A stretch of 19,553 nucleotides of DNA from Ruminococcus sp. UBA3855. GTDB lineage: Bacteria > Bacillota > Clostridia > Oscillospirales > Ruminococcaceae. The translations under genes were made by a program, and so were the position numbers. Positions 1 to 6,521 of the stretch are shown piece after piece. The stretch spans positions 1 through 19,553 of the forward strand of contig DGHF01000172.1 of the NCBI GenBank assembly GCA_002392545.1. Reading direction: 5' to 3'. The notes under the pieces are model-generated. The model saw only the letters and a program-made list of their open reading frames with translations. It was not told where the DNA came from and searched no databases. Position 1 is the first letter of the stretch. Every line of letters begins with the position of its first letter.

Positions 1-15
1 GAAAGGAGAATGTAT

Positions 16-1344
16 ATGCCGTTACCAGTTGTTGCCGTAGTCGGCAGACCAAATGTCGGAAAGTCTACGCTGTTCAATAAATTGATTGGGCAAAGGCTTT
101 CCATTGTAGAAGATACTCCGGGGGTCACTCGTGACCGCATCTATTCAAAATGCGAATGGAGAGGGCGGAAATTTATGGTTGTCGATACCGGAGGTATCGA
201 ACCCAAAGAAGATGATAAATTGCTTACGCTCATGAGACAGCAGGCGGAAATTGCCATTTCTCATGCGGATGTGATTATTTTGGTAACAGATGTTCGGAGC
301 GGTGTCACTGCGAATGATTACGCTGTTGCCGATATGCTCCAGAGAAGCGGAAAACCCATTGTATTGTGTGTCAACAAATGCGATACTCTTGGGGAAACTC
401 CGATGGAAGTATATGAGTTTTATAATCTGGGAATTGGTGAACCGTTTCCGGTTTCGTCAGTGCATGGTCATGGTACTGGTGATATGCTTGACGAGGTTAT
501 CAAGTATTTTCCTGAATCGGATGCTGACGACTACGAAGAAGATGATATTAAAGTTGCTGTCATTGGCAAGCCCAATGCCGGAAAATCATCTTTGATTAAC
601 CGCATTGCAGGAGAAGAAAGAGTGATTGTCTCCGATATTGCCGGAACTACCAGAGATGCCACAGACACCGTCATTGACAGGGAAGAAGGCAGGTTTATTT
701 TTATCGATACTGCCGGAATTCGCCGGAAATCCAAAATCACGGAAAAGATTGAGCATTATTCTGTACTCCGTGCCTATATGGCGATTGACAGGGCGGACGT
801 TTGCGTTATCATGATTGATGCACTGGAAGGCTTCACCGAACAGGATTCAAAAGTTGCCGGATATGCCCACGAACAGGGCAAGGCTTGTATTGTTGCCGTG
901 AATAAATGGGATGCTGTCGAAAAAACTGACAAGACCATGGACGAATTCCGGAAGAAACTGGAAAATGATTTCAGTTTCATGAGTTATGTTCCGTTTATCT
1001 TCATTTCCGCAAAGACAGGGCAGAGAGTGGAAAAACTCTTTGAAAAAATCAAGTTCGTGTATGAGCAAAATTCCATGAGAATCAGCACAGGAACACTCAA
1101 TGATATTTTAGCATATGCCGTCGCAAGAGTTGAACCGCCTTCCGACAAGGGGCGCAGGCTCAAAATTTATTATATGACACAGGCATCCACCAAACCGCCG
1201 ACATTTGTATTATTTGTGAATCGTGCGGATTTGTTCCATTTCTCGTATCAGCGATATATTGAAAACCAGATTCGAACTACGTTCGGCATGGAGGGAACAC
1301 CCATCAGAATGATTATTCGTGAACGAAACCGCAACGACTCCTAG
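16..1344 (+). CDS. der: GTPase Der (EngA), ribosome assembly
   Basis: Tandem-domain GTPase that acts in the cytoplasm in maturation of the 50S ribosomal subunit. Two G domains are visible. The first has a P-loop GRPNVGKS at about residues 10-17, DTPG further on and NKCD near 120. The second has GKPNAGKS near 184-191, DTAG and NKWD near 296. They are followed by a C-terminal KH-like domain of about 90 residues. At 442 residues it matches the usual family length. An ATG at 10 is also in frame, but the Shine-Dalgarno sequence AAAGGAG (2-8) abuts it, whereas it stands 7 bases from the ATG at 16, so 16 is chosen. The stop codon overlaps the Shine-Dalgarno of plsY, so the two are probably one operon, an arrangement common in Clostridia. 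The promoter lies outside the window. Confidence 0.97.
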   Translation: MPLPVVAVVGRPNVGKSTLFNKLIGQRLSIVEDTPGVTRDRIYSKCEWRGRKFMVVDTGGIEPKEDDKLLTLMRQQAEIAISHADVIILVTDVRSGVTANDYAVADMLQRSGKPIVLCVNKCDTLGETPMEVYEFYNLGIGEPFPVSSVHGHGTGDMLDEVIKYFPESDADDYEEDDIKVAVIGKPNAGKSSLINRIAGEERVIVSDIAGTTRDATDTVIDREEGRFIFIDTAGIRRKSKITEKIEHYSVLRAYMAIDRADVCVIMIDALEGFTEQDSKVAGYAHEQGKACIVAVNKWDAVEKTDKTMDEFRKKLENDFSFMSYVPFIFISAKTGQRVEKLFEKIKFVYEQNSMRISTGTLNDILAYAVARVEPPSDKGRRLKIYYMTQASTKPPTFVLFVNRADLFHFSYQRYIENQIRTTFGMEGTPIRMIIRERNRNDS

Positions 1345-1355
1345 GGGGATGATTT

Positions 1356-2033
1356 ATGCTGATATTATCATTTTTAATTGCTGGTGTATGTGGCTATTTG
1401 TTAGGGAGCATCAATTCTGCCATTTTAACCGTCAAAATCCTGAAACATGAGGACATTCGTAATTTCGGAAGCGGAAATGCAGGTCTGACAAATACACTCC
1501 GTTGTTTTGGGAAACAATGTGCACTATTTACGTTGATAGGGGATTTATCAAAGGGAGTTATTGCAGTATTTTTGAGCCAAATCTTTGGGAATATGCTGAC
1601 AGGCGGGACAGCAGATTTGTATTTATTAGGATGCATTGCCGGAATTTTTGCGATATTAGGGCATGTATTCCCCTTGTATCATCAGTTCAAAGGGGGAAAG
1701 GGTGTTCTTGTCGGAGTGAGTATTTTTTTAGTGCTGGACTGGAGAGTATTTTTGATTCTGATTGGAATTTTCTCGATAATCCTAGCAATCTCGAAATATG
1801 TCAGTCTATCGTCCATCATTGCAACAGCGTGTTGTCCGGTTACTACCGGATTAGTACAGACTTTTCTTCCTGATATTCGTCACCAGACATATACAAGCGG
1901 TCAGATTTGGTTGCATATAGGGATTTTATGTATTATGGCATTTATGATTATCTTCATGCACCGTTCCAATATCAAACGCCTGATAAATCACACAGAACCA
2001 AAGCTGGGAGAGAAAAAAGGCGGAAAATCATGA
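1356..2033 (+). CDS. plsY: Glycerol-3-phosphate acyltransferase PlsY
   Basis: Integral membrane enzyme that transfers an acyl group from acyl-phosphate to sn-glycerol 3-phosphate, giving lysophosphatidate, the first step of phospholipid synthesis in most Gram-positives. The three PlsY motifs are present: GSGNAGLTNTLR near residue 31 (consensus has Ile and Ala at two of these positions), HQFKGGKGV near 105, and VSLSSI near 150. Several hydrophobic segments fit a multi-pass protein. The length of 225 residues is slightly above the typical 200, through a basic C-terminal tail. The start has AGGGGGA 6 bases upstream. The gene follows der by 11 bases and its stop overlaps the next start. The gpsA gene that often follows plsY is absent here. 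Confidence 0.95.
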   Translation: MLILSFLIAGVCGYLLGSINSAILTVKILKHEDIRNFGSGNAGLTNTLRCFGKQCALFTLIGDLSKGVIAVFLSQIFGNMLTGGTADLYLLGCIAGIFAILGHVFPLYHQFKGGKGVLVGVSIFLVLDWRVFLILIGIFSIILAISKYVSLSSIIATACCPVTTGLVQTFLPDIRHQTYTSGQIWLHIGILCIMAFMIIFMHRSNIKRLINHTEPKLGEKKGGKS

Positions 2034-2530
2034 AAAATCACATGATTTCCGTAATGCTTGCAGATTTCGGAATGCTTGCGCCTTGGGTGACGATTTTGTT
2101 TCTTACGAAAATGATTTCACATATTCAGAAAAGAAATCATATGATTCAAAATCGTATTCAGCAAATAGGAAAAGTAATTTCTGTCAGACAAATCAGAAGC
2201 AATTATGTGATGAGAGTGGAATCAATGGGGAAAATTTATTTTGTTCCCATATCAAAGCAGGTTTATTTGAAAAAATATCCGGTTGGTTCAGAAATTGGTA
2301 TCTTTGTGGTAGAAGATGACGGAATTCCGGTTTCCATTTTGGAAACAGATGATGTATCAGCACAACAGGAATTCTTTCAAAAGCGCATTTCGTCAGCAAG
2401 TCCGGACAGATTGCCAATCATAGCAGATGAAATCCCCTCCAAAAATAAAATTATTGTATTGGGTGTGCTGATGGTTGTCACATTATCGGCAGGGAGTTTC
2501 CTAGCATGGTATTCGATACAGCTTATGTAA
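2030..2530 (+). CDS. Small two-TM protein, DUF3592-like (unrecognised)
   Basis: A 166-residue protein with a hydrophobic N-terminal segment (about residues 8-27), a soluble middle portion and a hydrophobic C-terminal segment (about 143-163). The central portion (about 45-110), with a VISVRQIRSNYVMRVE stretch and a following KKYPVGSEIGIFV strand, recalls the beta-rich core of DUF3592-type membrane proteins, but that is a loose resemblance. No catalytic motif is visible. The start ATG overlaps the plsY stop as ATGA, which implies translational coupling and co-transcription with der-plsY; an in-frame extension back to 1907 lies inside plsY and is discounted. Function unknown. Confidence 0.75.
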   Translation: MKNHMISVMLADFGMLAPWVTILFLTKMISHIQKRNHMIQNRIQQIGKVISVRQIRSNYVMRVESMGKIYFVPISKQVYLKKYPVGSEIGIFVVEDDGIPVSILETDDVSAQQEFFQKRISSASPDRLPIIADEIPSKNKIIVLGVLMVVTLSAGSFLAWYSIQLM

Positions 2531-2587
2531 TGACATATAATTTTCAACAGGTAAATTTGTGCAATCCTACAAATTTTCGAAAAACAC

Positions 2588-2615
2588 TTGATTTTTTCTG
2601 AAAAGGTGGTAAAAT
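2588..2615 (+). promoter_or_regulatory. Sigma-A promoter of groESL
   Basis: TTGATT at 2588-2593, a 16-base spacer and TAAAAT at 2610-2615. Transcription would start near 2622, inside the first CIRCE operator, the usual arrangement for HrcA-repressed promoters. Confidence 0.7.
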
Positions 2616-2619
2616 AGAA

Positions 2620-2646
2620 TTAGCACTCAGGGAAAGAGAGTGATAG
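2620..2646 (+). promoter_or_regulatory. CIRCE operator 1 (HrcA binding site)
   Basis: TTAGCACTC, nine bases, then GAGTGATAG. The left arm matches the CIRCE consensus (TTAGCACTC-N9-GAGTGCTAA) at 9 of 9 and the right arm at 7 of 9. CIRCE is the operator of the heat-shock repressor HrcA and typically precedes groESL and dnaK operons. Confidence 0.9.
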
Positions 2647-2669
2647 CACTCAACAAGAGAGTGTGCAAA
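2643..2669 (+). promoter_or_regulatory. CIRCE operator 2, overlapping operator 1
   Basis: ATAGCACTC, nine bases, then GTGTGCAAA: 8 of 9 and 7 of 9 matches to the CIRCE arms with the correct N9 spacing. It shares the four bases ATAG (2643-2646) with the right arm of operator 1, so the two are fused head to tail in the 5' leader between promoter and groES. Confidence 0.7.
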
Positions 2670-2691
2670 ATTTCGCAAGGAGGAATTTATC

Positions 2692-2982
2692 ATGACGATT
2701 AAACCTTTATTTGACCAGATTTTGATTAAGGCAACCGAAGCAGAAGAGAAAACCAAGAGCGGTATTATCCTCGCTGAATCTGCTAAGGAAAAGCCTCAGG
2801 TTGCAGAAGTGATTGCTGTTGGTGACGGTAAGTATAATGATAACGGTGAACTCGTGCCGATGGTTGTCAAGGTTGGTGACAAGGTGCTGACCAGAAAGTA
2901 CGGCGGTACTGATGTCAAGGTTGACGGCGAGGAATATACACTGATTGGGCAGGAAGATGTTCTTGCAATCGTGACTGACTAA
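2692..2982 (+). CDS. groES: Co-chaperonin GroES
   Basis: The 10-kDa lid of the GroEL folding chamber. The 96-residue protein begins MTIKPLFDQILIKATEAEEKT, followed by the mobile-loop region KSGIILAESAKEKPQVAEV (about residues 23-41) and the C-terminal VDGEEYTLIGQEDVLAIV, all characteristic. The length is standard. The Shine-Dalgarno AAGGAGG (2678-2684) sits 7 bases before the ATG. It precedes groL by 30 bases in a heat-shock operon under CIRCE control. The codons favour AAG and GGT, as expected for a highly expressed gene and unlike der and plsY. Confidence 0.98.
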   Translation: MTIKPLFDQILIKATEAEEKTKSGIILAESAKEKPQVAEVIAVGDGKYNDNGELVPMVVKVGDKVLTRKYGGTDVKVDGEEYTLIGQEDVLAIVTD

Positions 2983-3012
2983 CCCATATTAGATAGATTG
3001 GAGAGATGAATC

Positions 3013-4638
3013 ATGGCTAAGGATATTAAGTACGGAGAAGAAGCCAGAAAGGCTTTGCAGGCTGGTATTGATAAGCTGGCTGATACAGTCAAAATCACAT
3101 TAGGTCCTAAGGGCAGAAATGTTGTTCTTGACAAGAAGTTTGGCGCACCCCTCATCACAAATGACGGTGTGACTATCGCTAAAGATATTGAACTGGAAGA
3201 CGCTTTCGAAAACATGGGCGCACAGCTCGTCAAGGAAGTTGCTACTAAGACCAATGATGCTGCTGGTGACGGTACAACAACTGCTACTCTGTTGGCACAG
3301 GCTATCGTCCGTGAAGGTATGAAAAATATCGCAGCTGGTGCAAATCCTATGATTTTGAAGAAGGGTATTGCAAAGGCTGTTGATGTTGCTGTTGAGACCA
3401 TCAAGGCAAATTCTAAAGTGGTTGAAGGTTCAGAGGACATTGCAAGAGTTGGTACAGTTTCCTCTGCTGATGAAGCTGTTGGCAAGCTGATTGCAGAAGC
3501 TATGGAAAAGGTAACTGCTGATGGTGTTATCACCATTGAAGAAGGCAAGACCGCTGAAACTTATTCCGAAGTTGTGGAAGGTATGCAGTTTGATAAGGGC
3601 TATATTTCCCCCTACATGGTAACTGATACTGAAAAGATGGAAGCCGTTTATGATGACCCGTTCATTTTGATTACTGACAAGAAGATTTCTTCTATTCAGG
3701 AAATTTTGCCCCTTTTGGAACAGATTGTACAGTCAGGCAGAAAGCTGGTTATCATTGCAGAAGATATTGAAGGCGAAGCCCTCACAACCTTGATTCTGAA
3801 TAACCTCCGTGGTGCATTCAAGTGCGTTGCAGTCAAAGCTCCCGGATATGGCGACAGAAGAAAGGAAATGTTGCAGGATATTGCAATTCTGACAGGCGGT
3901 ACAGTGATTTCTTCTGAAGTTGGTCTGGAACTTAAGGATACTACCATTGACCAGCTCGGTCATGCAAAGCAAGTCAAGGTTCAGAAAGAAAACACCATCA
4001 TTGTTGACGGTGCAGGCGATTCTGATGCTATCAAGGCAAGAGTTGCACAGATTAAGACTCAGATTGAAGAAACTTCTTCTGACTTTGACCGTGAGAAATT
4101 GCAGGAAAGACTTGCTAAGCTCTCCGGCGGTGTTGCTGTCATCAAGGTAGGTGCTGCTACTGAAATCGAAATGAAGGAAAAGAAACTCCGCATTGAAGAT
4201 GCGCTCGCAGCTACGAAGGCAGCCGTTGAAGAGGGTATTGTTGCCGGCGGTGGTACAGCTCTCATCAATGCAATTCCGGCAGTTGAAAAGCTCGTCAAGG
4301 AATTGACTGGTGATGAAAAGACCGGTGCAGCTATCATCCGCACCGCTCTGGAAGCTCCGCTCCGTCAGATTGCATTGAATGCAGGTCTGGAAGGCAGTGT
4401 GATTATTGACAAGATTATCACAGCTGATAAGGTTGGCTATGGTTTCGATGCTTACAACGAAGAATATGTTGATATGTTGCAGGCTGGTATTGTTGACCCG
4501 ACTAAGGTAACAAGAAGTGCATTGCAGAACGCTGCATCTGTTGCCGCTATGGTTCTGACAACAGAAAGCCTTGTTGCTGACATCAAAGAACCCGAACCCC
4601 CAATGCCTCCAATGCCCGCAGGTGGCGGAATGTATTGA
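3013..4638 (+). CDS. groL: Chaperonin GroEL
   Basis: 60-kDa ATP-dependent chaperonin that forms the double-ring folding chamber with GroES. Visible signatures are the ATP-binding GDGTTT at residues 85-90, the nearby ITLGPKGRNVVLDK, an AGGGTALINA segment near 412, and a C-terminal tail ending PPMPPMPAGGGMY, a short proline-rich version of the GGM tail. The length of 541 residues is normal. GGAGAG stands 7 bases before the ATG. Second gene of the CIRCE-controlled operon; a hairpin terminator follows 15-60 bases after the stop. Codon use is strongly biased (AAG for Lys, AGA for Arg, GCT for Ala). Confidence 0.99.
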   Translation: MAKDIKYGEEARKALQAGIDKLADTVKITLGPKGRNVVLDKKFGAPLITNDGVTIAKDIELEDAFENMGAQLVKEVATKTNDAAGDGTTTATLLAQAIVREGMKNIAAGANPMILKKGIAKAVDVAVETIKANSKVVEGSEDIARVGTVSSADEAVGKLIAEAMEKVTADGVITIEEGKTAETYSEVVEGMQFDKGYISPYMVTDTEKMEAVYDDPFILITDKKISSIQEILPLLEQIVQSGRKLVIIAEDIEGEALTTLILNNLRGAFKCVAVKAPGYGDRRKEMLQDIAILTGGTVISSEVGLELKDTTIDQLGHAKQVKVQKENTIIVDGAGDSDAIKARVAQIKTQIEETSSDFDREKLQERLAKLSGGVAVIKVGAATEIEMKEKKLRIEDALAATKAAVEEGIVAGGGTALINAIPAVEKLVKELTGDEKTGAAIIRTALEAPLRQIALNAGLEGSVIIDKIITADKVGYGFDAYNEEYVDMLQAGIVDPTKVTRSALQNAASVAAMVLTTESLVADIKEPEPPMPPMPAGGGMY

Positions 4639-4652
4639 TTCCTGATTTGGAA

Positions 4653-4702
4653 GACTGAAATAAAATTCACCCCTCCATGTGGAGGGGTGATTCTTTTCAG
4701 TC
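4653..4702. terminator. Bidirectional terminator between groL and Nudix gene
   Basis: Perfect 10-bp GC-rich stem TCACCCCTCC (4667-4676) / GGAGGGGTGA (4681-4690) with loop ATGT, followed by TTCTTTT. The flanks GACTGAAA (4653-4660) and TTTCAGTC (4695-4702) also pair, and the A-run on the left gives a T-run on the opposite strand. The Nudix stop codon lies inside the outer stem, so it serves both convergent genes. Confidence 0.9.
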
Positions 4703-5110
4703 ATGCATTTTAATCATGCGTTTGGCTTTGATGACGATATTTTTGTCATTTTCGTAGGTGAGAATTCTTGATGCATAGCCAATATCAACCCAGCGGACTT
4801 CTGAAATTTCGTCTGTCTGGGGGACGAAATTATAATTTCGGGCTTTGGCGATAAAGTACACAACAATTTTTTGTGTGTCACGTTTGGGGGAATAACTGAC
4901 AGTCTCTCTGAATGTCGGGTCAATCATCACGTCAATGTCCGTTTCTTCCTTGATTTCTCTGACAGCGGTTTCAATTTCCGTTTCTCCGGCTTCTACGTGA
5001 CCTTTTGGAAATGACCAATGACCGCTGTTAATGTGCCGGATGAGCAGGATTTCAATGTTTCCATGAAATTTGCGGTAAACAATCGCACCACATGACTTTT
5101 CATGTCGCAT
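4697..5110 (-). CDS. Nudix hydrolase, diadenosine-tetraphosphatase-like
   Basis: A compact 137-residue Nudix hydrolase, a class that cleaves nucleoside diphosphates linked to another moiety. The Nudix box runs from Gly37 to Ile59: GHVEAGE, then REIKEETDI, with the metal-binding REXKEE core intact. The Gly usual near the end of the box is Asp58. The overall sequence (MRHEKSCGAIVYR, then WSFPKGHVEAGE) resembles the bis(5'-nucleosyl)-tetraphosphatase group common in Firmicutes; the substrate is inferred from that resemblance only. AAAGGAAG stands about 8 bases before the ATG. It is divergent from the CPBP gene and has its own promoter. Confidence 0.88.
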   Translation of the reverse strand: MRHEKSCGAIVYRKFHGNIEILLIRHINSGHWSFPKGHVEAGETEIETAVREIKEETDIDVMIDPTFRETVSYSPKRDTQKIVVYFIAKARNYNFVPQTDEISEVRWVDIGYASRILTYENDKNIVIKAKRMIKMHD

Positions 5111-5166
5111 AGGGTTCGCTTCCTTTCTCTGTCTGATTCGACAGACTGTAATCTTTTGTTATCACT

Positions 5167-5195
5167 ATTATAGCATATTTTATTGATTTTGTCTA
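5167..5195 (-). promoter_or_regulatory. Sigma-A promoter of the Nudix gene
   Basis: Read on the minus strand: TAGACA (5195-5190), 17-base spacer, TATAAT (5172-5167). This leaves a leader of about 50 bases before the start at 5110. Confidence 0.75.
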
Positions 5196-5245
5196 TATCT
5201 TTTTTCCATCTGCATGAAAAAAATAGACTTTCAGGAAAAAAAGTA

Positions 5246-5274
5246 TTTACGAAAATGAAATTTTGTGGTATAAT
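5246..5274 (+). promoter_or_regulatory. Sigma-A promoter of the CPBP gene
   Basis: TTTACG (5246-5251), 17-base spacer and a consensus TATAAT (5269-5274) preceded by TG-N, an extended -10. The start codon follows at 5308. Confidence 0.75.
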
Positions 5275-5307
5275 AGAGATATTCCATTAAGAAAAAGGAG
5301 TTTTCGC

Positions 5308-6480
5308 ATGAATGAATATCAATATTTCTTTAATCCTCCTCCGCCTGCCCCTCCGCCACTTCCGCAGGATGTGGAAATGATTGACCCGAAAAACCCTTTC
5401 CACAATGAAACAGAATTTCGGAATTATAATTCTGATTACGGCGAAATCGTGCCACAAATCCGGATACCTACCTGTAAAATTCCCCTCCGTCCCAATCACA
5501 AGGAATCAAGGCGAATCCGGCGGTATTATAATATTGCTGGGGGTTTCATGCTGGGGCATTTTATATTTTCGTGGCTGTTGACGTTCATTTTGGTGCAGGT
5601 ATTTTATTTAATTTTAGGGGCTGTGGATTCTTACGCAAACGGGGGAACACTGCCGGAAAATTATTCACAGATTGCGCAGAATTATATGAATGACAGTTCT
5701 CTCGGAATCGGCTTGAATTTATTCTGTTATGGGCTGGCGAATGTTCTGGTTGCAGTACTGGGATGCAAGGCAACCAAAGTTCCCATTCCCAACCTTTTCA
5801 AGACGGAGAATCTGACTGCCGGAAAAATGTTTTCTTATGTGTGCATTACGTTCTTTCTGCATTTGCTTTCAGAAAATGTGATTGTCAAAGTAATGGCTTT
5901 ATTCGACAATGCCGGAATTGATGTGAACACCGCTGACATGGATATGAGCAAAGATGCGAAATATCTGATACTTTCATTTGTTTATGGTGTGATTGTTGCA
6001 CCCATCACAGAAGAACTTCTCATGAGAGGATTTTTCCTGAAAACAACCAGCCGAGTGAGTCAACGGTTTGGAATTTTCATCACAGCAATCTTTTTCGGGT
6101 TACTGCATCAGAATTTACCGCAGTTTATTCTTGCGTTCATTGCAGGGAGTTTCTGGGGGTATATCGTAGTAAAGCATAATTCGATTGTTCCGTCTATCAT
6201 CTGTCATATGGCTGCCAATGGAATTGTGGAACTGTCGGGGATATTTGATATTTACGGAATCGACCTTGGCACGACATTGGTTAATATCGTATATGTGACA
6301 CTGGCATTGATAGGACTGGTTTTGTTAATCCGTATGCTGATAGTGGAACGTCTGCCGTATGCCATGCCGGAACAGTCAGAACGTGGGACACGGCTCGCCC
6401 TGACAAGTCCCTTGATGGTCATTGCAGGGGTTGTCTATATTTCTTCGTCGGTGTATTATGTTCTGGTTCAGAATATGTAA
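5308..6480 (+). CDS. CPBP-family intramembrane metalloprotease
   Basis: Multi-pass membrane protein of 390 residues with the CPBP (Abi/CAAX protease and bacteriocin-processing) signature: PITEELLMRG with Glu235, Glu236 and Arg240, then FGLLHQN (His267) and IICHMAAN (His300), the presumed zinc ligands. The hydrophobic part starts near residue 75 and contains about eight segments, with one more at the very C-terminus (about 368-388). The cytosolic N-terminus is unusual, with a proline run at residues 10-19. The start at 5308 has AAAAAGGAG (5292-5300) 7 bases upstream and a promoter just before it; a more upstream in-frame start would lie inside the promoter. Substrate unknown. It is a monocistronic unit closed by a terminator. 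Confidence 0.88.
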   Translation: MNEYQYFFNPPPPAPPPLPQDVEMIDPKNPFHNETEFRNYNSDYGEIVPQIRIPTCKIPLRPNHKESRRIRRYYNIAGGFMLGHFIFSWLLTFILVQVFYLILGAVDSYANGGTLPENYSQIAQNYMNDSSLGIGLNLFCYGLANVLVAVLGCKATKVPIPNLFKTENLTAGKMFSYVCITFFLHLLSENVIVKVMALFDNAGIDVNTADMDMSKDAKYLILSFVYGVIVAPITEELLMRGFFLKTTSRVSQRFGIFITAIFFGLLHQNLPQFILAFIAGSFWGYIVVKHNSIVPSIICHMAANGIVELSGIFDIYGIDLGTTLVNIVYVTLALIGLVLLIRMLIVERLPYAMPEQSERGTRLALTSPLMVIAGVVYISSSVYYVLVQNM

Positions 6481-6486
6481 TCAATG

Positions 6487-6518
6487 AAAAAAGTCCTCTC
6501 CATTGGAGAGGGCTTTTT
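6487..6518. terminator. Bidirectional terminator between CPBP and GH5 genes
   Basis: A stem running from the A-run at 6487-6492 through GTCCTCTCC (6493-6501), a 3-base loop ATT, to GGAGAGGGC (6505-6513) with one G-T pair, then TTTTT. The A-run and T-run make it effective on both strands, serving two convergent genes. Confidence 0.92.
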
Positions 6519-6521
6519 GAT

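Noticed and set aside
10..18. ATG at 10 as the start of der
   Set aside because: The Shine-Dalgarno ends at base 8, leaving one base of spacing; the ATG at 16 has proper spacing and matches the usual family N-terminus.
910..920. TGTCGAA (Spo0A box) inside der
   Set aside because: It lies well within coding sequence, away from any promoter; chance occurrence.
2979..3548. 189-codon minus-strand frame opposite the start of groL
   Set aside because: Ser/Ala/Thr-rich shadow of groL codons, no family resemblance.
3733..4704. 323-codon open frame on the minus strand opposite groL
   Set aside because: It is antisense to a fully conserved groL, is Cys- and Asn-rich low-plausibility sequence, and has no Shine-Dalgarno; codon bias of groL creates the open frame.
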